DNA of 64,000 nt, taken from UKL13-2 sp036394575 (GTDB lineage Bacteria; Pseudomonadota; Gammaproteobacteria; Burkholderiales; Usitatibacteraceae). Position 1 is the stretch's first letter. Each line of letters starts with the position of its first letter. The notes beneath the pieces are model-generated. The model did no database searches, was not told where the DNA came from, and worked only from the letters and a program-made list of their open reading frames with translations. Shown here in pieces: positions 1 through 7,767 of the stretch. Position numbers and translations under genes: made by a program. The stretch is from positions 62,001 through 126,000 of the forward strand of contig DASWEY010000020.1 of NCBI GenBank assembly GCA_036394575.1, given 5' to 3'.

Positions 1-44
1 GCGCGAACCAGCAGGTGCTGGCGAGACACCGGGATATTGAATAG
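1..44 (+). CDS. C-terminal tail of a truncated upstream gene, possibly RapZ
   Basis: The third frame is open from the window edge to a TAG at 42-44 and encodes a 13-residue tail ending in ARHRDIE. A C-terminal RHR motif is typical of RapZ (RNase adapter/nucleotide-binding protein). In betaproteobacteria hprK-rapZ often lies beside mutY and a Lon-substrate-domain gene, which fits the neighbours here. The call rests on a very short peptide plus context. The only other reading, frame two, gives a tail without a recognisable motif. Confidence 0.3.
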   Translation, partial: ANQQVLARHRDIE

Positions 45-152
45 GCAAACTTGCCACTGACTTCCTTCCCCAATCCCAGAAAGTGCGTTTTGATTAAATC
101 CCTTCTCGAGTCCGTATCCGATTCGATACGGCAGCGCAGCGCCCCGTCCACC

Positions 153-725
153 ATGGAGATCCCGTTGTTCCCGCTCGGCTCAATTCTGTTCCCTGAAGGC
201 GCCATGGCGCTGAAAATTTTCGAAGCGCGTTATATGGATATGGCGAAGGCGGCACTGAAGGCCGCGGCCCCGTTTGGCATCGTCTTGATCCGTGAAGGGG
301 AGGAAGTAGGCGCGCCGGCGTCACCGCATCCGGTCGGGACTATGGCGCGCATCGGTGACTGGGACATGCCCGAGCTTGGCGTGCTGCAGGTGCAGGTCCG
401 CGGCGAAGGACGTTTTCGCATCCGGTCGCAGGCTGTCCAGAAATCAGGATTGATTATCGGTACGGTTGAAATGGTGGCGCCCGACTCCGTCAGCGACTGT
501 CCGGAACTGGCCCCCTGCGCCAATTTCCTGAAGAAGGTGCTGCTGCAGGTCGGCCGGGAACACGAGGACAGGAAATTTGACGACGCATCCTGGGTGAGTT
601 TTCGCATCACCGAACTGCTGCCTTTCAGCAATACCATCAAGCAGAAAATGCTGGAGTTGACCGACGCGCGAATGCGCCTGGAGGTGCTGTACCGCTTCTT
701 GCGCGAACAAAAACTCGCGGCGTGA
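153..725 (+). CDS. Lon substrate-binding (LON/PUA-like) domain protein
   Basis: A 190-residue protein whose N-terminus (MEIPLFPLGSILFPEG) is the classic opening of the LON substrate-binding domain (PF02190) found alone, without the AAA+ protease part. Such stand-alone proteins are conserved in proteobacteria and their exact role is unclear; substrate or ligand recognition is assumed. The ATG at 153 is chosen because the LON domain begins there. An in-frame upstream ATG at 51 would add a 34-residue basic leader that does not look like this family. It converges on mutY, with about 20 bp between the stop codons. Confidence 0.85.
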   Translation: MEIPLFPLGSILFPEGAMALKIFEARYMDMAKAALKAAAPFGIVLIREGEEVGAPASPHPVGTMARIGDWDMPELGVLQVQVRGEGRFRIRSQAVQKSGLIIGTVEMVAPDSVSDCPELAPCANFLKKVLLQVGREHEDRKFDDASWVSFRITELLPFSNTIKQKMLELTDARMRLEVLYRFLREQKLAA

Positions 726-744
726 AATCCGGCGCCGGCTTGCC

Positions 745-1785
745 TTAGCGTTTGCCGGCCTCAGCTAGTATTTTTCTGACCGGCGCCGGTAATGCGGCGG
801 CCAGTGCATCGGCAAGATTGAGCCACATTGCTGTGGACTGCATCGCCAGCGGTGTGCGCCGGGAAACCGCGATTTCAAGCGGATGAATGGTCAGCGAATA
901 ATGCGTAAAGCCATGTTCAAGCGGTGCGCATTTTTTGATTTTGCCTGCGGTTACCCCGAAATGTGCTTTGGCGAATTGCATGCCGTCGATGTCGACGGGC
1001 ACCTCCGGAAGCGACCACAGGCTGCCCCAAATGCCGGTCGGCGGTCGTTTCTCCAGCAGCACTTCCCCGCTCGCAATCAACACCAGCATCTGCGTTTCCT
1101 TGTGCGGCGTTTCGCGCTTCAATCCCCTGCCCGGGAGTTCGTCGATGCGGCCGGTTTGATAGGCAACGCAGCTGCTCATTACCGGGCATGACAGACATCC
1201 CGGTTCGCGACGTGCGCACAGGGAAGCGCCCAAATCCATCAGGCCCTGGGTATATGCCTCGATATTTTTTTGCGGCAACATCTCCTGTACGAGCGTCCAC
1301 AACTTATCTTCCACCGGCTTGGACCTGATATCGCCGTCGACGCCGAAGTGACGTGCAAAAACGCGCTTCACGTTTCCGTCCAGGATCGCGCCACGTGTAC
1401 CGAAGGAGAAAGCGCAAATCGCTGCCGCGGTGGAACGCCCGATACCCGGCAAGGCAAGCACCTCGTCAAATCCATGCGGAAATTTGCCATCGTGACATGC
1501 CATGATTTGCCTGGCGGCCTTGTGCAGATTGCGCGCGCGCGCGTAGTAGCCCAGGCCCGCCCAGAGCTGCATCACGGCGTCCTCGTCCGCATACGCGAGC
1601 GTTGCGATATCGGGAAAGCGCTGCAGGAAACGTTCGTAATAGGGAATGACCGCAGCGACCTGGGTCTGCTGCAGCATGATTTCCGACAGCCAGACGCGAT
1701 AGGGGTCGCGCGTATTTTGCCAGGGCAGATCGTGGCGGCCTTCGCGTCGCTGCCAGTTGGTGATGCGGGTGGAGAATTGGCTCAT
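745..1785 (-). CDS. mutY: A/G-specific adenine DNA glycosylase MutY
   Basis: A 346-residue base-excision repair enzyme that removes adenine mispaired with 8-oxoguanine. Visible features: the HhH-GPD fold with catalytic Glu35 in LSEIMLQQTQV, the hairpin around LPGIGRSTAAAI (112-123), catalytic Asp136 in LDGNVKR, a 4Fe-4S loop with C-x6-C-x2-C-x5-C spacing (CARREPGCLSCPVMSSC), and a C-terminal NUDIX-like domain that recognises 8-oxoG. Length is normal for the family. It is transcribed away from the rubrerythrin cluster, whose intergenic region holds an OxyR-like palindrome. Together with MutM at 54.1 kb it forms the GO repair system. Confidence 0.95.
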   Translation of the reverse strand: MSQFSTRITNWQRREGRHDLPWQNTRDPYRVWLSEIMLQQTQVAAVIPYYERFLQRFPDIATLAYADEDAVMQLWAGLGYYARARNLHKAARQIMACHDGKFPHGFDEVLALPGIGRSTAAAICAFSFGTRGAILDGNVKRVFARHFGVDGDIRSKPVEDKLWTLVQEMLPQKNIEAYTQGLMDLGASLCARREPGCLSCPVMSSCVAYQTGRIDELPGRGLKRETPHKETQMLVLIASGEVLLEKRPPTGIWGSLWSLPEVPVDIDGMQFAKAHFGVTAGKIKKCAPLEHGFTHYSLTIHPLEIAVSRRTPLAMQSTAMWLNLADALAAALPAPVRKILAEAGKR

Positions 1786-1940
1786 GAGGGCGTTCGTTGA
1801 TCCGGGCGGATGTTAGCACGCGGTATCCGTTGTGCAACTGCAAGCCGCGATCCTCGGGAAACGATGTGCGCGGGGCGCGATCCAATGATGACCTCGCGCA
1901 CAATGCTGCGGTTTGATCGGCACGACGCCGATTCTGCGAA

Positions 1941-1961
1941 TTGATAGTTTATTGCTATCAA
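1941..1961. promoter_or_regulatory. OxyR-like palindrome upstream of rubrerythrin
   Basis: A perfect inverted repeat TTGATAG-N7-CTATCAA that contains ATAG-N7-CTAT, the half-element of the OxyR consensus. It lies about 20 bp upstream of the predicted -35 of the rubrerythrin gene. A second ATAG-N7-CTAT palindrome sits upstream of katG at 13502-13516. The assignment to OxyR is by motif and by the peroxide-related target; no oxyR gene is in this window. Confidence 0.5.
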
Positions 1962-1979
1962 AAGAATAATTTCAATCAA

Positions 1980-2009
1980 TTGGTGAAATCGCTTTTGCGA
2001 GCCTATCAT
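1980..2009 (+). promoter_or_regulatory. Predicted sigma70 promoter of the rubrerythrin gene
   Basis: TTGGTG at 1980-1985 and TATCAT at 2004-2009 are separated by 18 bp, a reasonable -35/-10 pair. A short inverted repeat ATTTCA-N9-TGAAAT (1969-1989) overlaps the -35. The AGGAG ribosome site precedes the rubrerythrin ATG at 2065. The prediction is by eye only. Confidence 0.35.
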
Positions 2010-2064
2010 GACGAGGCTGTGATGCGCGCAGACCGTTTTTTGTTTTTTTAACGAGGAGATTCAC

Positions 2065-2490
2065 ATGAAACTCAAAGGCACCAAAACCCATGACAACCTG
2101 AAGGCCGCATTTGCCGGTGAATCGCAGGCCAACCGTCGTTACCTCTATTTCGCAAACAAGGCCGACGTTGAAGGCAATCCCGAAGTTGCCGCGCTGTTCC
2201 GCAATACCGCAGAAGGCGAAACCGGCCATGCCCATGGCCATCTGGACTATCTGGCGCATGTGGGCGATCCCGCAACGGATATGCCGATCGGCTCCTCCGC
2301 CGACAACCTGAGGTCCGCTGTCGCCGGCGAGACCCATGAGTACACCGATATGTATCCCGGTATGGCCAAGGCCGCGCGCGACGAAAAGTTCGATGAAATC
2401 GCCGACTGGTTTGAGACCCTGGCAAAAGCCGAGCGTTCGCACGCCAACCGGTTCCAGAAGGCCCTGGAAGTCCTGGCCACTAACGCGTAA
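2065..2490 (+). CDS. Rubrerythrin-type diiron protein (erythrin domain only)
   Basis: A 141-residue ferritin-like protein. The diiron ligands of the rubrerythrin family are visible: Glu19 (AGESQANRRY), Glu52-xx-His55 (EGETGHAH), Glu89 and Glu92 (GETHEYTDMY), and Glu123-xx-His126 (AERSHANRF). The C-terminal rubredoxin domain of classical rubrerythrin is absent, so electrons must come from elsewhere, possibly the Fe-S protein encoded next. Family members reduce hydrogen peroxide. It is the first gene of a three-gene set with the HdrD-like protein and DUF3501. A strong AGGAG site precedes the ATG. An OxyR-like palindrome upstream supports peroxide control. Confidence 0.9.
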   Translation: MKLKGTKTHDNLKAAFAGESQANRRYLYFANKADVEGNPEVAALFRNTAEGETGHAHGHLDYLAHVGDPATDMPIGSSADNLRSAVAGETHEYTDMYPGMAKAARDEKFDEIADWFETLAKAERSHANRFQKALEVLATNA

Positions 2491-2513
2491 TTGAAGTTGA
2501 AAGCATCGTGAAG

Positions 2514-2555
2514 CAAGAGGGGGCAAAAGCGGAAGTGTTGCCTTGGCCCCTCTTG
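2514..2555 (+). other. Hairpin between rubrerythrin and the Fe-S gene
   Basis: CAAGAGGGG (2514-2522) pairs with CCCCTCTTG (2547-2555), giving a 9-bp stem with a 24-nt loop and no following T-run. It is therefore not a clear terminator. It might attenuate or process the transcript between the abundant rubrerythrin message and the downstream genes. Confidence 0.4.
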
Positions 2556-2628
2556 TCGCGCTGCATTTCGTCGTACAGCGTCGTTCGCCGTTTTGTCTGC
2601 CGTTAAATATCAACAATGAAATCACGCC

Positions 2629-3984
2629 ATGACCCAACGTGAAGGCTCGCTCGAAGCCCCCACCCGTCACCCGATTGACTGGCAAAACCCCGAGTTTTAC
2701 AACATCGACGCGACCATCCGGGAGATGGAGCGCGTATTCGATATTTGCCACGGTTGCCGTCGCTGTGTCTCGTTGTGCAATACCTTCCCCAGGCTGTTTG
2801 ACCTGATCGACGACAGCCCGACGCTGGAGGTCGACGGCGTGCCGAAGGACAAGTATTGGGAAGTTGTCGATCAATGCTATCTCTGCGACGTCTGCTACAT
2901 GACCAAGTGTCCTTATGTGCCGCCGCATGCGTGGAATGTGGATTTCCCGCACCTGATGCTGCGCGCCAAGGCCATCCAGTTCAAGCGGGGCACGCCGACC
3001 CAATTCCGCGACGTCAACATGTCCTCGACAGATCGAAACGGCAAGCTGGCGTCGATCCCCGTGGTGGTCACCTTCGTGAATGCCGCCGCCAAGTCGCCGG
3101 CGCTGCGATCGCTGGGCGAAAAAATGCTCGGCGTCGATAGAAACGCCTGGGTGCCCGAATATACCTCGAAAACTTTTCGGCCCAACGCGGCGGCAAGTAC
3201 GGCGTATGCGCCAAAGGATGGCCGACGCACTGCCGGCAAGGTGGCGATTTTTTCGACCTGTTACGTCAACTACAACGAGCCGGGCATCGGCCACGATTTG
3301 CTGAAGATTCTGGATCACAATGAAATCCCCTATGTGATCGTCGAAAAAGAGGCCTGCTGCGGCATGCCAAAACTGGAACTGGGCGACCTTGAATCGGTGG
3401 CGGCGCTGAAGGCAAAAAACATTCCGCCGTTGGCAAAATTGGCGAAAGAAGGCTACGCCATCCTCACGCCGATCCCGAGCTGCACGCTGATGTTCAAGCA
3501 GGAACTGCCGCTGATGTTCCCGAACGATGCTGATGTGCAGGCGGTCAAGGCAGCGATGTTTGACCCATTTGAATATCTGGTTGCGCGCCAGAAGGATGGC
3601 TTGCTGAAGACCGATTTCAAGCAGCCGCTGGGCAAGGTGTCGTATCACATCCCCTGTCACTCGCGCGTGCAGAACGTCGGACAGAAAACCCGCGAGATGC
3701 TGGAGATGGTGCCGGACACCCGGGTGACGACAGTGGAACGCTGCTCCGGACATGCGGGCACCTGGGGTGTTAAAAAGGAATTCCACGAAACCGCGCTGAA
3801 AATCGGCAAGCCGGTGTTTCGCCAGATGTCCGATGCCGAGCCGGATTACATCAGTTCCGATTGCCAGCTGGCCGCGCACCATATCGAGCAGGGCATCGCC
3901 CAGCTTGGCAAGGATCAGCCGTCAGGCGCGAAAACGGCACACCCCATTACGCTCGTACGCAAAGCGTACGGTTTGCCCGAGTAG
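2629..3984 (+). CDS. HdrD/GlpC-like Fe-S oxidoreductase with two CCG domains
   Basis: A 451-residue soluble protein. The N-terminal third carries two 4Fe-4S motifs (CHGCRRCVSLC near residue 40 and CYLCDVCYMTKC near residue 84). The C-terminal half has two cysteine-rich CCG-type regions as in heterodisulfide reductase HdrD, GlpC and GlcF: one around EACCGMPKLE, the other around ERCSGHAGTWG, where the usual CCG has become CSG. No transmembrane segments are seen. Its place between rubrerythrin and DUF3501 is a recurrent trio in proteobacteria. Electron delivery to the rubrerythrin is a reasonable inference but is not shown by the sequence. Confidence 0.85.
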   Translation: MTQREGSLEAPTRHPIDWQNPEFYNIDATIREMERVFDICHGCRRCVSLCNTFPRLFDLIDDSPTLEVDGVPKDKYWEVVDQCYLCDVCYMTKCPYVPPHAWNVDFPHLMLRAKAIQFKRGTPTQFRDVNMSSTDRNGKLASIPVVVTFVNAAAKSPALRSLGEKMLGVDRNAWVPEYTSKTFRPNAAASTAYAPKDGRRTAGKVAIFSTCYVNYNEPGIGHDLLKILDHNEIPYVIVEKEACCGMPKLELGDLESVAALKAKNIPPLAKLAKEGYAILTPIPSCTLMFKQELPLMFPNDADVQAVKAAMFDPFEYLVARQKDGLLKTDFKQPLGKVSYHIPCHSRVQNVGQKTREMLEMVPDTRVTTVERCSGHAGTWGVKKEFHETALKIGKPVFRQMSDAEPDYISSDCQLAAHHIEQGIAQLGKDQPSGAKTAHPITLVRKAYGLPE

Positions 3985-3988
3985 GAAT

Positions 3989-4597
3989 ATGACCACGAAA
4001 ACGAGTCAAGCCATGCCAGCCATTTCCCGCGAATCATTGATGTCCCTCGAAGCCTATGCCAGGGCGCGCCCCGAATTTCGCAGCAAGGCGATCGCCCACA
4101 AACGCCTGCGCACTGTGCATATCGGTGAACATGTCACCTTGTTGTTCGAGGATGAAACCACCATCCGCTATCAAATCCAGGAAATCCTGCGCGTCGAAAA
4201 ACAGTTCGAAGAGCAGGGCATCCTGGAAGAGCTTGAAGCCTACAACCCGCTGATTCCGGACGGCCGCAATTTCAAGGCGACGATGCTGATCGAGTACGAG
4301 GACGAAGCGGCACGCCGTGTCGCGCTGACCCGGCTGAAGGGCATCGAAGACCGGACTTGGGTCCAGGTCGAGGGCTCGAAGAAAGTCTACGCCATCGCCG
4401 ACGAGGATCTCGAGCGTGAAAATGAAACCAAGACCTCGGCGGTCCATTTTCTGCGCTTCGAACTGAGCGAAGAAATGGCGGCGGCCTTGAAGTACGGCGT
4501 CGCGCTGTCGATGGGCGTGGATCACCCGAATTACAGCGCAAAGGTCGACGCGATCAGTGCGGAGACCCGTAGCGCGCTGGTCAGGGATTTGCGCTAA
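3989..4597 (+). CDS. DUF3501 family protein
   Basis: A 202-residue soluble, acidic protein of the DUF3501 family (PF12007), of unknown biochemical function. The ATG at 3989 lies 4 bp after the stop of the Fe-S gene and follows a GAGTAGGA ribosome-site-like stretch. A second in-frame ATG at 4040 (MSLEAYARARPEF) corresponds to the start of the conserved part. There are no cysteine motifs or membrane segments. Tight linkage to rubrerythrin and the HdrD-like protein suggests that all three act together, probably in peroxide or electron metabolism. Confidence 0.85.
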   Translation: MTTKTSQAMPAISRESLMSLEAYARARPEFRSKAIAHKRLRTVHIGEHVTLLFEDETTIRYQIQEILRVEKQFEEQGILEELEAYNPLIPDGRNFKATMLIEYEDEAARRVALTRLKGIEDRTWVQVEGSKKVYAIADEDLERENETKTSAVHFLRFELSEEMAAALKYGVALSMGVDHPNYSAKVDAISAETRSALVRDLR

Positions 4598-4693
4598 TTC
4601 TCTGATCCCTTGGTCCCCCCCTGGTCCCTTATCGCAGACCTGGCCACGCGGAAATCTTGTCCGTTTGCCACGTTGGAAAAATAAAGGGGAATC

Positions 4694-4767
4694 TGGAGCG
4701 GGCGAAGGGAATCGAACCCTCGGCTCTAGCTTGGGAAGCTAGGGTATTACCATTATACGACGCCCGC
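4694..4767 (-). tRNA. tRNA-Gly (anticodon CCC)
   Basis: On the minus strand the 74-nt cloverleaf opens with GCGGGCG and closes with CGCCCGC, discriminator T and an encoded CCA. The anticodon arm is CTAGC-TTCCCAA-GCTAG, giving anticodon CCC. The T arm contains GGTTCGATTCC. It closely resembles the E. coli glyU type. It stands alone between the DUF3501 gene and the small Cys-rich gene. Confidence 0.95.
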
Positions 4768-5064
4768 CAGGAGCGAAAAGCGCGTTGCTCAGCTGCATTT
4801 ATTTCTCCGCGCTTGCCGCCGATTTTATCGGCTTATCGGCATATTTCCAAATATAAGCGTATGGCGCAAGACTCGCCCTTGTCACGAATCCGTTTTGCCT
4901 GCGCAAACGTAAGATCATCGACTGTCCCGCATTGCCCGCTAAAGGCGTGCTTGGCGACCACGCCCTGAGGGGTCGGCAAAAATCTTTTGGCGCGGACTGT
5001 CGTCCCTGAGGAGCCGGGGAAGCCCGGCTTTGGGCCCGTCCGGCAATGCGCCCGACGGGCCTTT
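4768..5064. other. Gene-poor region with three consecutive hairpins
   Basis: No convincing coding frame is seen in these ~300 bases. Reading in plus: CGACC/GGTCG hairpin (4955-4975), AGCCGGG-GAAG-CCCGGCT (5012-5029), then the terminator at 5033-5073. CCCTGAGG occurs twice (4963-4970 and near 5004-5012). The minus-strand promoter of tRNA-Gly must lie near its left end. The plus-strand hairpin series with a terminal T-run would fit a small RNA, but no clear promoter was found. Confidence 0.35.
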
Positions 5065-5073
5065 TTATTTTTT
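5033..5073 (+). terminator. Orphan intrinsic terminator, plus orientation
   Basis: GGCCCGTC (5033-5040) pairs with GACGGGCC (5054-5061) and is followed by CTTTTTATTTTTT. The T-run is on the plus strand, yet no plus-strand gene lies upstream except DUF3501 some 430 bp away, beyond an antisense tRNA. On the minus strand there is no T-run after the hairpin, so it does not obviously serve the small gene at 5065-5220. Confidence 0.7.
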
Positions 5074-5220
5074 CGCGGTTTTGCCGCCGTCCTTGGCCTT
5101 GGTTGTCTTGGCCGCCGCATCCGGTTTGACATAGTCGCCGATCACGCCTTTCAGCGGGCAGGGTTTGAAGATAGGGCATTTTGCACAGCCTATGGCGATG
5201 GAAACGGGGCAAAGTTTCAT
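5065..5220 (-). CDS. Small Cys-rich protein, unknown function
   Basis: A 51-residue protein with cysteines at 4, 13, 16 and 22 (C-x8-C-x2-C-x5-C), followed by a Lys/Ala-rich tail ending in GKTAKK. The ATG at 5220 has a GAGGAT site about 9 nt upstream, and the upstream in-frame extension lacks coding character. The compact four-cysteine cluster could bind zinc or an Fe-S cluster. No named family is recognised; similar short proteins are often unannotated in betaproteobacteria. Confidence 0.55.
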   Translation of the reverse strand: MKLCPVSIAIGCAKCPIFKPCPLKGVIGDYVKPDAAAKTTKAKDGGKTAKK

Positions 5221-5463
5221 GGCGACTATCCTCGTAGAGTGGGAACCGCGGGAGCCCAGGTGGCGACACATCCAGTCAGGCGATGATATACCCGCCCGGA
5301 CTTCGCTGCGCTCAAACCGGCGCCGTACACGCCGCCAGGATGCCGTTCGCGTCGCTTTTCACTGAATTCGTCGCAGGCGCGCTGTCAGCGGCGGCGAATG
5401 GCCGCAGACTGGTTTTCATGTTAACCCGGGCGATTCATCCGAATCGCGAACCTGGAGCTCGAC

Positions 5464-5738
5464 ATGACCCCGTTCAGCGCCATCGACGATATCCGCAAAG
5501 CCCTCTTCTATCCCTTCCGCATGATCTTTGTGGCCGGATTGTGCTTCCCATCAATTACCTCACCAGTCCCGGACACGGGTGGTTTCAATGGGTGGCGTTC
5601 GGCATGGGCATCGGGCTGTTGGTGGCTTGGGTTCGGGCCTTGTGGGGGTTTGGCTTTGCAGCACTGACCGCCGGGATTGCCTGCCTAGTGTATCGTTGGT
5701 TGCGGCGTCACCAGGTCGCTCCTGCAGTGAAGGCCTGA
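5464..5738 (+). pseudogene. 2TM-domain membrane protein, frameshifted
   Basis: The ATG at 5464 begins MTPFSAIDDIRKALFYPFRM, which reads as the start of a 2TM-type protein, but this frame loses sense after about residue 30. The other frame then continues with LPINYLTSPGHGWFQW and two hydrophobic stretches to a stop at 5736-5738. Joining the frames needs one extra base around 5545-5552 (in or near TTGTGCTTCCCATC). The joined product would be about 91 residues with two membrane segments. Its position just before a LytS/LytTR pair fits the known association of 2TM domains with that signalling family. A sequencing error cannot be excluded. Confidence 0.55.
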
Positions 5739-5780
5739 GCCGTTCGCAGCCTCCCATCCGATGCAAAACAGAAAAATTCC

Positions 5781-6959
5781 ATGATCATGGATTGCCGAGA
5801 AAACCCTCAGCCAGGCGGCCGCGAAAAATATGTCAGCATGCATCCGCTGGAGATGTTCGCCTTTTTTCGGCGCTATCGCCCCAGCCCGCTGCGCACGATC
5901 ATTTATACCTTCATCTTCAGTTGCATGATCGCTGCGTTTTTCATTTTCATGGCCGTCATCTTCCGCCGCTTTCACAGTTGGGCCGAATTCGGCGTGATGG
6001 CCTTGAGCACCCTGTTTTTTTCCAACGTCATCGGTTTTATCTGGGCGCTGGTCATATCGGTGAGCAAACCCCTGCTGCGCCGCATCAATATGCTGCCGTT
6101 TGCGGGAATAGTTGCCTGCTATACGGCGATGGGGTTCGTCGTGACGCAGAGTGCATTTTTCGGCATTTCCTTTCTGCCCGGTTTTGAAGACATGCGCGCC
6201 GAGTCCGAAGGCGTCCGGGGCTGGTTCAAGCAGCCGCAGATGATCGCGGTAACGCTGGCGCTGTCGTTTTTCATTTCGCTTGTCATCGGGCTTTCCTGGC
6301 GCGCCCGCTTCGGCGCGCTGGAGCGCGAGGCGGCCCTGGCGCGCGAAAACGAGCGCCTGCAGGCGATCGAACGCGAGGCGGCGCAGGCTAATTTGCGTGC
6401 TTTGCAGGCGCAGATCGAGCCGCATTTCCTGTTCAACACCCTGGCCAATGTGGTCGGGCTGATCCATCCGCAACCCGACCAGGCGAAGCTGATGCTGGAG
6501 CAGTTCATCGGCTATCTGCGCGCCACGCTGGCCTCGACCCGCGAACAGCAAACCACGCTCGGCCAGGAATTCGAGACCATGCGGAATTTTCTGTCGATCC
6601 TGCAGATTCGCATGGGCGAGCGCCTGCAGGTGCGCCTCGAGCTGCCGCCTACGCTGTCGGATGCACAGGTGCCGCCGATGTTGTTGCAGCCGATCGTCGA
6701 GAACGCGCTCAAGCATGGCCTCGAGCCGAAAATCGAGGGCGGGGAAATCGCTCTGTCGGCCGTGCGCCGCGACGACCGGCTGGACATCACCGTGGCGGAT
6801 ACCGGGCTCGGCTTCCGTGATTCGAAATCGAACGGCATCGGCCTGCGCAATGTTCGCGAACGCCTGCAACATCTCTATGCCGGCGCGGGTGTCCTGCGGA
6901 TCGAGGACAATCTCCCCGGCGGTACGCGCATCACGGTCTCCATTCCCTATCGCGTGTGA
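5781..6959 (+). CDS. LytS/YpdA-type sensor histidine kinase
   Basis: A 392-residue membrane sensor kinase. Four hydrophobic segments occupy roughly residues 38-62, 73-95, 104-132 and 153-172, followed by a short coiled coil rich in Glu/Arg (175-205). The His_kinase domain (PF06580) has phospho-acceptor His215 in QIEPHFLFNT. The C-terminal HATPase has the N box LQPIVENALKHG and G boxes DTGLGF and GIGLRNVRERL. An alternative start is Met20 (5838). The kinase stop overlaps the start region of the LytTR regulator, so the two form an operon. The signal sensed is unknown. Confidence 0.9.
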   Translation: MIMDCRENPQPGGREKYVSMHPLEMFAFFRRYRPSPLRTIIYTFIFSCMIAAFFIFMAVIFRRFHSWAEFGVMALSTLFFSNVIGFIWALVISVSKPLLRRINMLPFAGIVACYTAMGFVVTQSAFFGISFLPGFEDMRAESEGVRGWFKQPQMIAVTLALSFFISLVIGLSWRARFGALEREAALARENERLQAIEREAAQANLRALQAQIEPHFLFNTLANVVGLIHPQPDQAKLMLEQFIGYLRATLASTREQQTTLGQEFETMRNFLSILQIRMGERLQVRLELPPTLSDAQVPPMLLQPIVENALKHGLEPKIEGGEIALSAVRRDDRLDITVADTGLGFRDSKSNGIGLRNVRERLQHLYAGAGVLRIEDNLPGGTRITVSIPYRV

Positions 6960-6964
6960 TCAAT

Positions 6965-7729
6965 ATGAACAGTAAACCCAGGGCAATCATTGCCGACGAC
7001 GAGCCGCATCTGGCGCAATTCCTGAAGGACCGCCTGGCGGCGCTGTGGCCGGAGCTCGAGGTCATTGCCATTGCCGCCAACGGCCCCGAGGCGCTGCGGC
7101 TCATCGACGATCATGTGCCCGATATGGTGTTTCTCGATATCCGCATGCCCGGTCTTACCGGGCTGGAAGTGGCGGGCCGGATCGATGCGAAAACGCGCAT
7201 CGTGTTCGTCACCGCGTTTGACCAGTATGCGGTCGATGCCTTTGAACGCGAGGCCGTCGACTATTTGCTGAAACCGGTGAGCGACGAGCGTCTGCAGAAA
7301 ACGATTGCGCGCCTGAAGGACAAGACCGCCGGTGCGGAACTGCCGCAAGACGTGAGCGCCCTGATGAAAACCCTTGCCAGGGTATTGCCCTCGGCGAAGG
7401 CCGCGTATCTGCGCTGGATCCGCGCGGCGGTGGGCGAACTGACGCGGCAGATTCCCATCGAAGAGGTGCTTTATTTCCAGGCGCAGGACAAATATGTGAG
7501 CGTCTATACCCGGGAAGGCGAGGCGTTGATTCGCACGCCGTTGGCGGAGTTGCAGGTGCAGCTGAATCCCGATGAGTTCTGGCAGATTCATCGCTCGACC
7601 ATCGTCAATGTGAATCGCATTGTCGCCACCCGCCGCGACCTGATGGGCCATACCCTGGTCAAGCTGACGAATGTGAAGGCGGAGCTGCCGGTCAGCCGCG
7701 GTTACGCGCATTTGTTCAAGGGCATGTAA
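6965..7729 (+). CDS. LytTR-family response regulator
   Basis: A 254-residue regulator. The receiver domain has the acidic pair Asp11-Asp12 (IADDEPH), phosphorylation site Asp58 (VFLDIRMPG) and Lys103 (LLKPVSD). The C-terminal LytTR DNA-binding domain covers about residues 150-250, with the motifs EEVLYFQAQDKYVSVYT and FWQIHRSTIVNV. The ATG at 6965 is preferred; a GTG at 6956 overlapping the kinase stop is possible. It pairs with the LytS-type kinase upstream. Its target genes are not evident. Confidence 0.92.
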   Translation: MNSKPRAIIADDEPHLAQFLKDRLAALWPELEVIAIAANGPEALRLIDDHVPDMVFLDIRMPGLTGLEVAGRIDAKTRIVFVTAFDQYAVDAFEREAVDYLLKPVSDERLQKTIARLKDKTAGAELPQDVSALMKTLARVLPSAKAAYLRWIRAAVGELTRQIPIEEVLYFQAQDKYVSVYTREGEALIRTPLAELQVQLNPDEFWQIHRSTIVNVNRIVATRRDLMGHTLVKLTNVKAELPVSRGYAHLFKGM

Positions 7730-7767
7730 CGCCAGGGCAACCCGCCAAGGCGAACGGCAAGCCGGCT

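Noticed and set aside
1972..3882. A 636-residue open frame on the minus strand opposite rubrerythrin and the Fe-S gene
   Set aside because: It is antisense to two well-supported genes, and its composition (rich in Arg, His, Gln) is that of a shadow frame in GC-rich DNA.
4940..5075. 6S RNA, because CCCTGAGG recalls its conserved central region
   Set aside because: Only a short motif matches; length and the long closing stem expected for 6S RNA could not be seen, so it is listed only as an unnamed candidate RNA.
4799..5269. A 156-residue minus-strand frame over the intergenic region near tRNA-Gly
   Set aside because: It overlaps the small Cys-rich gene in another frame, runs through the hairpins, and shows no domain or good ribosome site.
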